Made by a program: the position numbers and the translations under genes | The notes under the pieces: generated by a model | Databases searched by the model: none | Seen by the model: only the letters and a program-made list of their open reading frames with translations | Told to the model about the DNA's origin: nothing | DNA from: Warburgia ugandensis | Lineage: Eukaryota > Streptophyta > Magnoliopsida > Canellales > Canellaceae | Assembly: GCA_035236585.1 (NCBI GenBank) | Contig: CP141136.1 | Span: 27,815,426 to 27,879,425, forward strand | Direction: 5' to 3' | Length of the DNA stretch: 64,000 bases | Shown here: positions 11,905-22,029 of the stretch, piece after piece | Numbering within the stretch: position 1 is the first letter of the stretch | Layout: the number at the start of each line of letters is the position of its first letter

Positions 11905-12290
11905 GGGTCTTGCGTCAAGTGCCAGCCAGCAAGGGGGAAGTTGAAGATGATTATATTATTTCTTTCTTACAAATGAATATGCATTTGTATATTCGTTTGT
12001 GAGGAAGAAATGAAAATCATCTCCAGCTTCTTAAAAGATGGCAACCCTTGTGTTAGGTAACCAGCCGGCAAGGGGGAAGTTGAAGATGATTCTATTATTT
12101 CTTTCCTACAAATAAATATGCATTTGTATATTAGTTTGTGAGGAAGAAATGAAAATCATCTTCAGCTTCTTAAAATATCATCTTCAGCTTCTTAAAATAT
12201 GGCCACCCTTGCGTCAGGTAGCCAGCCGGCAAGGGTGAAGCTGAAGATGAATTTAATGATTTTAATGAAAATTATCTTCAACTTTTTAAA
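11905..12290 (+). repeat. Three tandem foldback units in the RTE 5' leader
   Basis: Units start at about 11905, 12045 and 12200, with a shared GGYAGCCAGCCGGCAAGGG-like segment. Each is followed by a near-perfect inverted repeat: 11938-12030, 12076-12169 and a shortened 12237-12286. The arms begin GAAGTTGAAGATGAT and end in ATCATCTYCAGCTTC. The long hairpins would have about 45-bp stems. In the third unit the loop side is shortened yet the arms still pair. The CCTTGC...GCAAGG segment before each foldback can also pair. Function is unknown; a structured 5' leader is one possibility. Confidence 0.75.
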
Positions 12291-12359
12291 AATTATGGCA
12301 ACCCCAATATGACATGAATCGAAAACTGACATTCGCTCAAGCTAGGGCATTCCCCATAA

Positions 12360-12540
12360 GCTACGCACTGCATCGGATCCGAGATGCGGTGAAAAATAGG
12401 CAAGTGTTGCTAGGGCCTTCTCCCAAAAGCGACGCACTACATCGGATCCTGGGTGTAGTGAAAAATGGGCAACGGCTGCTAGAGCGTTCCCTTGGAAGCG
12501 ACGCGCTGCATCAAAACCCAAGTGCAGTGAAAAGTGGACA
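12360..12540 (+). repeat. Three 69-bp units, each with a small hairpin
   Basis: The period is 69 bp, with GCGACGC at the unit joints (copies begin about 12363, 12432 and 12501). Each copy has a stem-loop. Copy 1 pairs CACTGCATC (12366-12374) with GATGCGGTG (12383-12391). Copy 2 pairs CACTACATC (12435-12443) with GGTGTAGTG (12452-12460). Copy 3 pairs CGCTGCA (12504-12510) with TGCAGTG (12523-12529). Between copies 1 and 2 one stem pair changes from G-C to A-T on both sides; other differences keep G-T wobble pairs. This lies just upstream of the endonuclease. Confidence 0.7.
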
Positions 12541-12600
12541 TGGGTTCATACCATGGAGGTCGAGAAAGGCGATAGTAAATAGGATATCTCCAAAACATTA

Positions 12601-13558
12601 GATTCGCATCACTACATAGAATATAGGGACACTGACAAGTAAGAGTTTGGAGTTAGTAGACACGATGAAACGTAGGAGAGTCAACATCACTTGTATCCAA
12701 GAAACCAAGTGGAAAGGGGCTAAAGCTAGAGAAATAGATAGGTATAAATTATAGTACATAGGAAAGAAAAATAATAGAAATGGCGCAGGAATAATAGTGG
12801 ATAAGGAATTAAAGGATAAAGTTGTGGACGTTAAAAGAATCAGTGATAGAATTATAAAAATAAAAATGATTCGAGGAGAGCAGATTATAAATATTATAAG
12901 TGCAAATGCACCACAAGTAGGGTTACAAGATATAATTAAGAGACAGTTTTGGGAAGATATGGAGGGAGTTATGCAAGAAATTCCCAACACTGAGAGGAAA
13001 TTTATAGGAGCAGACTTAAATGGCCATGTAGGAAAAGATAAGGAAGGATATGATAGAATACACAGAGGGTATGGTATAGGTGAATGAAACGAGATAGGGG
13101 AGAATATCCTCGATTTTGCTTTGTCATATAACCCATCCATTGCAAATACACTCTTTAAGAAGAGGGATGAACACTTAATAACCTTTAAAAGTGGACTTCA
13201 TAAAAGCCAAATGGACTTTTTTCTACTTAGGAATAATGAACGATCTATATGTAAGGATTGTAAGGTGACACCCGGTGAGAGTTTAACCTCACAACATAGG
13301 TTAATGGTTATGAATATTCATATCAAAAGATGGAGTAAAAGAACTGAACTTAATACACATCCAAAAACTAAGTGGTGGAACTTAAAAGGAGAGAAAATAA
13401 CCTCATTCAAAAATTAGTTGATGGTAGAAGAAAATTGGAACTATGAAACAGAAGTAAATACCATGTGGACTAATATGGCTGACTCCATTAAGAAAGTGGC
13501 AAAAGATGTCTTCAGAGTATCTAAAGGTAAAAAGCTATTAACAAAGGAAGCATGGTAG
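12601..13558 (+). pseudogene. RTE LINE endonuclease domain, broken
   Basis: Frames read as the exonuclease-endonuclease-phosphatase domain of RTE LINEs. An N-terminal strand is followed by RVNITCIQETKWKG (about 12675-12720), carrying the metal-binding Glu. Then come NGAGIIVDK, IISANAPQVGLQ, FIGADLNGHVG (about 13003-13035, Asp and Asn of the active site), a Gly/Tyr-rich RIHRGYGIG segment and a C-terminal SQHRLMVMNIHI block. Stops interrupt at about 12749 (TAG), 13085 (TGA), 13415 and 13556. The enzyme nicks target DNA to prime reverse transcription. The present sequence cannot make it whole. Confidence 0.85.
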
Positions 13559-14018
13559 TGGAATGAAACAGTGCAAAAAGCTATTAAAGAAAAACGAATG
13601 CGTTTTAAAGCATGGCAGAAGATTATAAATAATGAAAACTATGAAAAATATAAGAATGCTAAAAACGTTGCTAAGAGAATAGTGAGGCTAAACTTAAAGC
13701 ATGTGATGAGCTCTATAATAGACTAGGAACAAGAGAAGGGGAGAAAGATGTGTTTAAACTTGCAAAAGTAAGAGAACAAAAGGGTAAGGACTTAGAGTAT
13801 GTTAGGTGCATTAGAAGCGATGATCAAAGGGTATTAGTCAAAGATGATGAGATCAAACAAAGGTGGAAAATATACTTTTAAAAATTGTTAAATGACAACG
13901 GCCTTGAGAATATAGGGATTGAAAATACTATAAATCTAAATAACATTGGATATTATATATATGAATGTAGGATTAGAATACTTGAAGTAAAAGAGGCCTT
14001 GAGAAAAATGAAATTAGG
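13559..14018 (+). pseudogene. RTE LINE linker between endonuclease and reverse transcriptase, broken
   Basis: The text continues the LINE polyprotein as a charged, helical linker rich in Lys and Glu (for example KAIKEKRMRFKAW), then LGTREGEKDVFKLAKVREQ and KVKEALRKMKLGK-like sequence. There are several stops and at least one frameshift near 13685-13700. The frame is cut at 14018-14023 by the solo LTR and resumes after 18146. Confidence 0.75.
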
Positions 14019-14023
14019 AAAGG
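14019..14023. repeat. Left 5-bp target duplication (AAAGG) of solo LTR
   Basis: AAAGG here and at 18142-18146 flanks an element with TG...CA ends. Removing the element and one copy rejoins the LINE text at the expected place. Confidence 0.85.
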
Positions 14024-14243
14024 TGTAATGGCCTACATTTTTAAGAAATAAAGAAATTATGTTTTTTTACGTTAGTTTATTTTATTAATTATTACGAATT
14101 TTTTTGCCATGTGGAGAAAACCGTTACAAATGGTTAAACATGATAATTTGACAGTTATAGAAAAAGGGTGTAAATACACCATTAAAATTTTGAAGAGTTA
14201 CAAATATGAAATAAATTGGGAAAACCGTTACAAGGAAAGCTTC

Positions 14244-14251
14244 TATAAAAG
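14244..14251 (+). promoter_or_regulatory. TATA box of the solo LTR
   Basis: TATAAAAG about 220 bp from the LTR start. The same motif sits 256 bp from the start of the related LTR at 43812 and, reversed, about 280 bp from the start of the 53743-56867 LTR. Conserved placement supports a promoter role. Confidence 0.5.
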
Positions 14252-16849
14252 AAACAAAGAAAATGGAAAGAAAAGTTTAGGAATGTGAAATAGTTGGAGA
14301 GGAAGAAGGGGAGTGCGTGAGACAAAAAGAAAAGAGAAAAGGAAAGAAAGAAAAAAAGAAAAGAAGATCAAGAGGAAAAGTAGAGATCTGAAATTTGCTT
14401 CAAATCTATTAGAAGCAGAGGAATTTGGGTGGAGGAAATCGCATTTTGAGGTAGGGGATCTGGAACTAGACCACGTTTTTCTTTTGAAAAAAAAAAAAGT
14501 ACTAAGTTTTGTCGAGTAATTTTGCATGAACTTTGCATTCTGATCTTCGTAGAAACTAAACATGTGTCTTTGTTATTATATATGTTTGAATTGTTAAGAG
14601 ATAATCATGTTGTATATGTTTTAATTGATGTTTTTTTTTTATGTGAAAATTGAAGCATGATTTACAATAATGGTTTGATGCATGATTCATATAGTATGAA
14701 GCGTTTTCAATATGCCTCTATATTATAAGATAGAGTTTTCTTATGATTTCTATTTTGAGTAGTGACACATAACATGGTATGAAATTTTAGTTAATATGAC
14801 CATGTCATGGGATGAATGAAAGTAGACTCTAACTATTTCAAATATGTTTAGAGGGTAGTTGAAATTTGTAAAACCATTCAAATGATAATTAAGATTTTAT
14901 AGGTATATGATTTTAGTATAGTCACTACTGCCAAGTCATGCTTAGAACATGGTACCTTGGATTTCACCAATGGCACAGTGCGCAAAGTGGTGCTTAGGCG
15001 CAGGAATGTTTAGACAGTGACTACTTATGTAATACATTAAGTGTTGCCTAGGCGCATAGCATACCAGGCAGTACTTAGATGCATAACGTATCAGGTAGTA
15101 ATCAAACACATTGTGCGTTGAGTGAGGCCTGGGCATAAAAATGTTCTGTATATTCCAACTGCTTCAAACAACAAGTAGGTTCATAGGACGGGCAAGTAGA
15201 CAATACTCCAATGCATAATATATTGGACAACTCAAGAACAAGTATACCATGAATTTATTGAAATTCAGACATATTGATACTATGCAAGCACATGAACTCC
15301 TAATCATGCACAAGCCAAAATTATCAAAAGTTAAAATGTTAGGTTCCGCGCATGCATAATCGTTACCTAAGATTATGTCACATGGATGGTTGGAAGTTCT
15401 TACGAAGTAAATCAAAAGCTCAAAAACTTTCATTTAAGAGGAATATGAAAAAAATAAAATAAAAATAAATAATATACTAGTTGAACAAATTAGGAGTCTT
15501 CACCACTAGGTACTTTAAGTTGTTTGAACCCAAATTTTTCTAGAGATTACTATCAACCATCTGCTAGACCATGTTGTTGATGAATTATGTACCCAAGATG
15601 GAACTAAACAGAGATTTCATCTTATGGCCTTGCGGTAAAATGAATGGGTTAGATGCCTTGAAACGTACCTGACAAGCCTAGCAAATAAGTAGTTTAATTT
15701 CTGTTTTTATTTTTATTTTTATTTCTTGTTAACTAATCCACCTATATTTAATGGTCAAAGTCATGCTTTTTGCATTAGGTGGCCTACGTTCAAATGATTA
15801 TAACCGTTGATCCAATGAACAGTACTTTCTTAAATGATGCCTTGGGTTGTACATATCAGAGGTATGAGATTGAAAACTTTCAAATGCAATAAAGGGTCAC
15901 ATGGTCTTGATCTTATTGGGTCCACATGGTTAAACATGTATACCATGTGAATCTCTATGAAGTTGCCAATAAGACATTTGGCTTTTCATTTGGCTGAATT
16001 TATCCAAACAGAAATGCAGCCGGATTGATTAATTGGGATTGATTAATAACTCTAAACCATTTGGTGAAATAGCCCAGCAAATGATTTTGGCTAGGCGAGT
16101 AATAATTATCTGAGAGGTGGACTAGATATTTGATGGTATAGACTGACCACCACCTTGGCTGGGTGGTGTCTTTGATCATAGAAAGAATTTAAAGAAATAT
16201 AGGATTCTATGTATTAATTGATCATTGGGCAGGTATATGAAATTAGGACCGCCCATATTGGGCTTTTCCTGTTGTTTGAACCTACGCTTTGCAACAAGCT
16301 CTACCCAACATGAAATTTGCATACATAGGTGATACAAGGTTATGCAACAAACTCATTACATTTAAAACAACATAGGTGATGAAAATCCATAAGAGGATGG
16401 GTGATGTACACCAGCACAGACCCAATTGCATCATGCAATGGACGGTTTGCATGGGTGTAGTTCTTGGACTTGACGGTTGCATCATGCATAAAATAATAAT
16501 TATAATCTTTGTGTTTCTAAATAATTATAAATCATATACGTTGATTTTGTGATTTGTTTAAGAGTTGGTATCATTGATAAACACATGAGTACATAGAATT
16601 ACATTGGAATTTCTTTAGTTCTCCTTTTATGAAGGTATATTAATGCCATTTCAATTGCTTAATTATCAAAGAAAATAGTGTATATGTACATTTTGGTTTG
16701 ATTAGAAAGTAATTTTTGGGTACCATATATGGATCCATTGGCATTCTTTTATTAATCTTAAGGGCCATACACATGATTTGGTACTAATAAGAACGATATA
16801 TCTGTATTGCTGGTTAGTATACCTTTTATATGATTTCACACTCTTGTGC

Positions 16850-17453
16850 AATGAAATTTGAATAAGAAATCAGGAGACTCTTAAGAGTTGATCCTGGCTC
16901 AGGGATTTTATATGAAATTCCATGGTTGCTATGCTAGGAAGTTAGTTGGCCGCTAACTTCTAAATAGGTACCAGCCTATCATAGGCATGTTTGACGAGGG
17001 TATGTTACATGGGAAGACTACCCTTGTATAAGATTGATCCGGCTATCCCATGTAGCCGGTGTAGTTAGTGTGGTACCCACTAACAAACACAGGTTGAAAC
17101 TTTGGTTTTGCTGCGTGTATAGTCAACCTTATATTTTGTTTGGATGTGTGTAATGAAATTTGAATAAGAAATCAGGAGACTCTTAAGAGTTGATCCTGGC
17201 TTAGGGATTTTATATGAAATTCCATGGTTGCTATGCTAGGAAGTTAGTTGGCCGCTAACTTCTAAATAGGTACCAGCCTATCATAGGCATGTTTGACGAG
17301 GGTATGTTACATGAGAAGACTACCCTTGTATAAGATTGATCCGGCTATCCCATGTAGTCGGTGTAGTTAGTGTGGTACCCACTAACAAACGCAGGTTGAA
17401 ACTTTGGTTTTGCTGCGTGTATAGTCAACCTTATATTTTGTTTGGATATGTCA
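16850..17453. repeat. 302-bp tandem duplication inside the solo LTR
   Basis: The block starting at AATAAGAAATCAGGAGACTC (16861) repeats at 17163, so the period is 302 bp. The two copies are nearly identical by eye, differing at only a few positions. This is the youngest-looking duplication in the element. Confidence 0.9.
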
Positions 17454-18141
17454 ATGCTTGTGACATGATACTAAGTACCATCCAAATATATAATTATTAT
17501 TAACTGGATTTAGTTATGAATTAATCATTCAATGAATATGAATTGAATTTAACTCAAATCTTTATATGCGTGGATATTACTTGTATTATCCAATATGATG
17601 TCATTTTGATTATTACATAATTGGTTGATATGAATTGAGAGTTTACGATGTAACAAAGACATGCTTGATAGTACATGTATGCCTTTAAAAAAAAAAAAAT
17701 GCATAGCAAGATTTTCAGAGCTTTTGGCTAGGTTTAGATTTTCTACTAGGTAATTCATATTACTCACCAAACCACCCTACAGGTGAAGAGCAGAAGGAAA
17801 AGCTTGAAATTGACGCGAATGAGATTGAGTAAACTCAGAGTTTCAAAGTATGAGGAGCTAGAAATAGTTTTAATTTATTTGAAGACTTTAGTCAATTTGT
17901 AATAAATTAAATATTTGAACTTTATATTGTGATTTAACTTAGTAGCGTTTGGGCTGTGACTAGTAGGTCTTGACTGGCTAAAAAAGATTAACTGTTATTT
18001 TGAATATATTGTGGAGATTTATTTGACGTACTTGGGTTAGAAGAAGTAATTTCAATATATAAATTTTTTTATAAGGATCGATCCTGACAAGATATATCAA
18101 AAATATTAAGAAAATCTCTTTATAAAACCCAGGACGTCACA

Positions 18142-18146
18142 AAAGG
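18142..18146. repeat. Right 5-bp target duplication (AAAGG) of solo LTR
   Basis: Matches 14019-14023. Immediately downstream the RTE text resumes. Confidence 0.85.
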
Positions 18147-18834
18147 CCATGGGGCCTAATGGTATACCAATAGAGGTTTGGAAGCATATGGGAGATATTG
18201 GGATAGTTTGGTTGACCAAATTGTTTAATAAAATTATAAAATCAAAGAAAATGCCTAATGAGTGGAGGAAAATCTCTATTGTACCAATCTATAAGAATAA
18301 ATGAGACATTTAGAGCTGCACTAATTATCAAGGGATCAAACTTATGAGCCATACCATTAAACTTTTTGAAAGAGTGATTGAGAATAGGCTACGACATGAA
18401 ACAAGTGTATTGGAGAATCAGTTTAGTTTCATGCCTGGGAGGTCTACCATGGAAGCTATTTTCTTACTACGACAATTAGTAGAGAAATAAAGGGAGAGGA
18501 GAAAAGACCTACATGTAGTCTTTATCGACTTAGAGAAAGCTTATGATAAAGTCCCTAGAGAGTTAACATGAAAGGTGTTGGGTGGTAAAGGGGTTTTTCA
18601 GGGGTATATAGACATAATTAAATATATGTATGAGGGAGCAGTAACAAATGTTAAGACCACTAGTGGCGTGACTGGTGATTTTCCTGTCACTGTCGGATTG
18701 CACCAAGGATCGGCATTGAGTCTATACCTTTTCACATTAGTTATGGATGAGTTAACAAAACATCTGCATGAGGAAATTTCCTGGTGCATGCTATTTGCAG
18801 ATGATATAGTCCTACTTGATGAGACAAGGGTGTA
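18147..18834 (+). pseudogene. RTE LINE reverse transcriptase, broken
   Basis: Motifs appear in order: GPNGIPIEVWKHMG; NEWRKISIVPIYKNK; NYQGIKLMSHTIKLFERVIE; ENQFSFMPGRSTMEAIFLLR; HVVFIDLEKAYDKVPRE (motif A Asp, about 18515-18562); GLHQGSALS (motif B, about 18697-18723); and CMLFADDIVLLDE (motif C with the two catalytic Asp, about 18786-18824). Stops occur at 18302 (TGA), 18488 (TAA), 18569 (TGA, where Trp is usual) and at the end of motif C, so no functional enzyme is encoded. It would copy the LINE RNA at the nicked target. Confidence 0.88.
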
Positions 18835-19560
18835 AACATAAAGCTAGAGTTATGAAGAGAAGCATTAGAATTGGAAGGGTTTAAAATTAGCCAAACTAAG
18901 ACAGAATATATGAAATATAATTTTAGCAAGGAGAGTAGGAGTGGAACACCAGTCAAGATTGATAACCAAGACGTCCCCATGAGAGACCACTTTTGATACT
19001 TAGGATCATTGATCCATGAGAGTAGAGAGATTGAGAGGGAGGTTACCCAGAAAATCTAAGCGGGTTGGAACAAATGGAGATGTGCATCGGGTATTTTATG
19101 TGATCGGCGGGTGCCACTCAAACTAAAGGAAAAATTATATAGGATGGCTATAAGGACGGCTATGCTCTATAGATCAGAGTGTTGGACAGTTAAGGAACAT
19201 CATACTCATAGGATGAGTGTCGCAGAAATGAGGATATTGAAATGGATGAGTGGTAAGACAAGAAAGGATAAAATTAGAAATGAAAATATTAGAGGAAATT
19301 TAGGGATAGCACCAATAGGTACCAAGATGAGAGAGATTAGACTTAGATGGTTTGGACATGTTCAAATGAGACCAATAACGGCACCAGTTAGAAGAAGTGA
19401 GGCAAGACAAGTTGAAGGTTCTAAAAGGGCAAGGGGAAGGCTCAAAAGAACATGAATAAAAGTGGTGAGGAAAGATTTAAAAACTTTGGGACTAAATGAA
19501 GCCATGGTATTTAATAGATTGGAATGGAAGAATAAAATTCATGTGGCCGACCCCTAATTG
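18835..19560 (+). pseudogene. RTE LINE C-terminal region, broken
   Basis: The text continues past the reverse transcriptase as typical RTE sequence: GFKISQTKTEYM, then a segment with YRMAIRTAMLYRSECWTVKEHH (split here across 19139-19205), KMSVAEMRILKWMSG-like sequence, RLRWFGHVQMRP and a basic RRSEARQVEGSKRARGRLKRT tail. Several stops interrupt. The final coding text ends close to the 3' microsatellite. Confidence 0.8.
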
Positions 19561-19570
19561 AGATAAGGTC

Positions 19571-19600
19571 TTGATGATGATGATGATGATGATGATGATC
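19571..19600 (+). repeat. GATGATGAT 3' tail of the RTE LINE
   Basis: About nine TGA/GAT triplets end the LINE and run directly into the right target duplication. Short-repeat tails instead of poly(A) are characteristic of RTE elements. The second RTE copy has the same tail at 57697-57717 on the minus strand. Confidence 0.9.
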
Positions 19601-19886
19601 AAAGAGTGCAACAAAACTATATCTTTGATAGTAAAACCATGACTTATTTGCATCATTCTATAGACTAATCAAGAGTGAAACATAGATGGATCTTTAGGCC
19701 GTGAAAAATGCATCTTTGTGCTATAAATCTATGAAAGTATGCGTCATTTTTAAGGACTAAACAATAATGAAACAGAGATGCAACTTTCAACAGTAAAACA
19801 TGTGTATATGGGTAGTTACTGACTAATCGAAAAGTGAAATTGAGGTGCATGTTTAGGTAGTAAACCATGACTATATGCATCATGTC
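19597..19886. repeat. 720-bp higher-order array, continuation after the LINE
   Basis: From GATCAAAGAGTGCAACAAAA onward this matches the interior of the 720-bp unit (equivalent to about 11131-11420). It ends at about 19886, where the repeat gives way to unrelated sequence. Its first 19 bp are the right target duplication of the LINE. Confidence 0.88.
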
Positions 19887-20029
19887 TAGGTTTACCCTTA
19901 AATCATCTGGTTTTACCCTTCAATCCAAACCAAAAGTACAAAATTCACAACAAATTGCGGACCAAGAACTAGAGAATATAGTTCTTTCCATAATAAACGA
20001 GATTTCATAAAAGAAAAACATACCTAGCA

Positions 20030-20560
20030 TGAATTCACCAAGACACGTGAGAGAGATCGAGAGAGACCACTTGTGCAAATTGTATCAGGGAAGTTGTATG
20101 TTGTGGAAGGAAATCTGGGTTTTGGTTATAGCAAATCTAGGGTTTCGAGTGAGATGCTGGATTTGCTCTCTAAAAACACGATCTGGGTTTTTGCAAGCGA
20201 GCGAGATAGATCTTGAGGAGGAGGAAACTTTCGGAATGTTATGCCGGTGAACGCGACTACAGTCGATGGGATCTAGTGCCGGCGAACTACTATTCGCCTC
20301 TGATTGTCAGAACTTGGATCCGGTGCTGGCGATCTAGGTTTTTGCAGGTGAGAGAGATAGATCTCGAGGAGGAAACTTTTGAAATGTTATGCCGGCGAAC
20401 GCGACTACAGTCGACAGGATCCGGTGCTAGCTTTTTCCCCTCTGATTGTCAGGTCACCCGAACTACATTTTTCCCTCTGCTTATCGGCACTTGGATCTGG
20501 TCGGCAAACTGCTTTCCTGCTCCTCTTTCAAGCTTCCTAAAGCACCCATTTCTCTCTCAC
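20030..20560 (-). promoter_or_regulatory. Promoter or leader-like region near the right end of the PIF element
   Basis: This stretch is more GC-rich than its surroundings. On the minus strand it contains AAACCCTAG (20137-20145), a telo-box-type motif common near plant transcription starts, and a CACGTG G-box at about 20043. A block of about 150 bp containing GAGATAGATCT and ATGTTATGCCGG is duplicated in tandem (from about 20203 and 20354). It lies upstream, in minus orientation, of ORF1 and the transposase, so it may have been the promoter and first untranslated exon of the element. That is inference. The plus-strand open frames here are not convincing genes. Confidence 0.35.
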
Positions 20561-20565
20561 AAACG

Positions 20566-20706
20566 TTGAAGATGTCGTAGTTAAATAAGCTTAATACATC
20601 TAATACATCTGATATGTAAAAAATATCGTAATTAAATAAGGCGTACATTTAAGACATGTCATGATATCTCAGCAAACACCAAAAATATAGAGTTAAATAA
20701 AACTCA
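20566..20706. repeat. Right terminal region of the PIF candidate
   Basis: Three related motifs occur: GTCGTAGTTAAATAAG (about 20576), ATCGTAATTAAATAAG (about 20624) and GAGTTAAATAAAACTC (20690-20705). Their reverse complements resemble the left end TTTATTTAAC. CATGATATCTC near 20670 echoes the GATATC cluster at the left end. ATTAA follows. Confidence 0.5.
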
Positions 20707-21742
20707 TTAATTATTTAGATCCAGAAATCTAGACTACATGGTCTAAGATTGGCATCCAAACCATTTGCATGGTTTAAGGTGTTGCATGGGAGATGAAATT
20801 GAGATTAACACACGAGTAAAGACTTTAATATAGATCTAAGGTGTGCATGGTGTTAGATTTATCAAGTAGTAATGTGCGCAAGAGTTTTAACTATATATGT
20901 GTGTGTGTGTGGGTTAGATTAAGATGTGCATGTATGACCTAGATTGAAAACAAACCTGTAATATATGGATTTAATCACAACTTGCTATGCATGTGTTATT
21001 GGTCGGTTGTGTACCAAAGCATTCATGACTTCCTTAGAATATGAGATTGATGGCGTATGTATTTATCCAAGAAGTGAGTTGTAAATGGATATTTAGATGT
21101 AGACAATGAGATGTATGCGAATCAATGGACAAAGGTCAAACCTATCTAGCCATGAGTACGTATGTTATGCAGGAAATTAATGCATACAATATAACTTTGT
21201 GATTAATTAAAGTGCATATGTTTTAATTGAAAATTTACGTTTACATCTATGGGTAATCATGTACACATACTGTAACATGAATCAATAAACGAGATCAAAT
21301 GTAAAACATGGCTCATGTGTACGTGTTGTTAGAGAGTGAAATTCAATCTTAGATCATGGATAGGATGTGCATAAACCAACAAATAAAAATTCAGCCCAAA
21401 TCCTTGCACATAACATGGGTGAGACCAAACTTGTCCAAAAATGACATCCTCTAGCTTTGGTTGAGGAATTTTCTCCAAAAAGATTATTTTATGACTAATT
21501 TAGGGACTTAAAATCTAGTTCTAAAGCATTCATAGTTACCCCATAACCACTAGAGCCAACTAGCTTTTTATTGTCAACCCCCTGCAAAATAAATATTTAT
21601 ATTATAAAATACTCAAGTTGTTACATATGTACATGTAGCTATATCATTGGATGTGAGTTGTAACAAGATAAAATATTGTAAAACATTAAATATAAACTCA
21701 TTGAATTTCAAAATCCCTATAATGTATTTTTGTTGGTAGAGA
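20707..21742. other. Intergenic, nothing recognised
   Basis: AT-rich sequence with a short GT run at about 20899-20911 and no domain, terminal repeat or RNA gene that I can support. Confidence 0.4.
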
Positions 21743-21821
21743 TGACACTCGGGTTTTGTGAAAATTTGTATATTGAAAAATGTCTTTTGTTATTTGTATT
21801 TTAAGAATAAAGCAAAAGTTG

Positions 21822-21829
21822 TATAAAAA
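21822..21829 (+). promoter_or_regulatory. TATA box in the probable LTR
   Basis: TATAAAAA, followed 140 bp later by a long GA tract, which is a usual arrangement for a plant LTR or gene leader. Confidence 0.35.
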
Positions 21830-21965
21830 CCCTGCGTGTCACATTATCCTCATGATCATAGCCATCCATCTCTTAGGGCTTTCACCATAAAAAAACTACA
21901 AATAGAGGTGAGAAAGAAAGAATAAAGGATCTCTTACTTTTCCCTAGACTACAAAGCTAAACCTT

Positions 21966-21968
<3 letters not shown>

Positions 21969-22027
<59 letters not shown>
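21969..22027. repeat. (GA)n microsatellite, about 59 bp
   Basis: Uninterrupted GA dinucleotides. The open frames that cross it on both strands (poly Glu-Arg or Ser-Leu) are products of the repeat. Confidence 0.98.

Positions 22028-22029
<2 letters not shown>

Larger units (their letters stand above)
14024..18141 (+). mobile_element. 4.1-kb solo LTR
   Basis: The left end is TGTAATGGCCTACATTTTT and the right end is AACCCAGGACGTCACA, flanked by AAAGG on both sides. There is no internal duplicate of the ends, no primer-binding site and no gag or pol reading, so this is one long terminal repeat left by recombination between the two LTRs of a retrotransposon. A TATA box sits about 220 bp in, giving plus orientation. 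The termini match those of 43812-50166 and resemble 53743-56867 reversed. The length fits long-LTR gypsy lineages, but lineage cannot be fixed without pol. Confidence 0.82.
11870..19596 (+). mobile_element. RTE-type LINE, inserted in the 720-bp array and itself interrupted
   Basis: The element lies between ~19-bp target duplications. It has a repeat-rich 5' leader (11870-12600), an apurinic-type endonuclease, a reverse transcriptase, a C-terminal region and a 3' GATGATGAT microsatellite instead of poly(A), as expected of the RTE clade. It is full-length in layout but carries many stops and frameshifts. A 4.1-kb solo LTR (14024-18141) splits the coding region just before the reverse transcriptase: the text up to codon KLGK at about 14020 resumes with GPNGIP at about 18150. 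Without the LTR it is about 3.6 kb. Confidence 0.9.
1754..20706 (-). mobile_element. PIF/Harbinger DNA transposon, inflated by nested insertions
   Basis: The left end is TAA followed by GGGGGGTTTATTTAACGG (1754 on). The right end contains GTTAAATAAAACTC (20692-20705) and runs into ATTAA, which would supply the 3-bp TTA/TAA duplication typical of this superfamily. The reverse complement of the right end also shares a TTTGGYGTTT block with the left end. Between the ends, on the minus strand, lie the two proteins expected of plant PIF elements: a Myb/SANT-like ORF1 (7849-8997) and a DDE nuclease (5684-6978). The RTE LINE at 11870-19596 is a later insertion; without it the element would be about 11 kb, large for the family. 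The proteins are confident. The 1754/20706 boundaries are an inference from imperfect inverted repeats. Confidence 0.6.

Noticed and set aside
12598-13140. 180-codon minus-strand frame
   Set aside because: It is antisense to the RTE endonuclease, whose motifs are clear on the plus strand.
14243-14563. 106-codon minus-strand frame rich in Phe, Ser and Leu
   Set aside because: It is the complement of an A/G-rich stretch following the LTR TATA box.
20029-20569. Plus-strand frames of 73 and 118 codons
   Set aside because: They cross a tandem duplication and have no recognisable domain; promoter-like motifs fit the other strand better.
1754-20706. CRISPR or prokaryotic interpretation of the 720-bp array
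   Set aside because: The units are long and contiguous without spacers, and the surrounding elements are all plant transposons.
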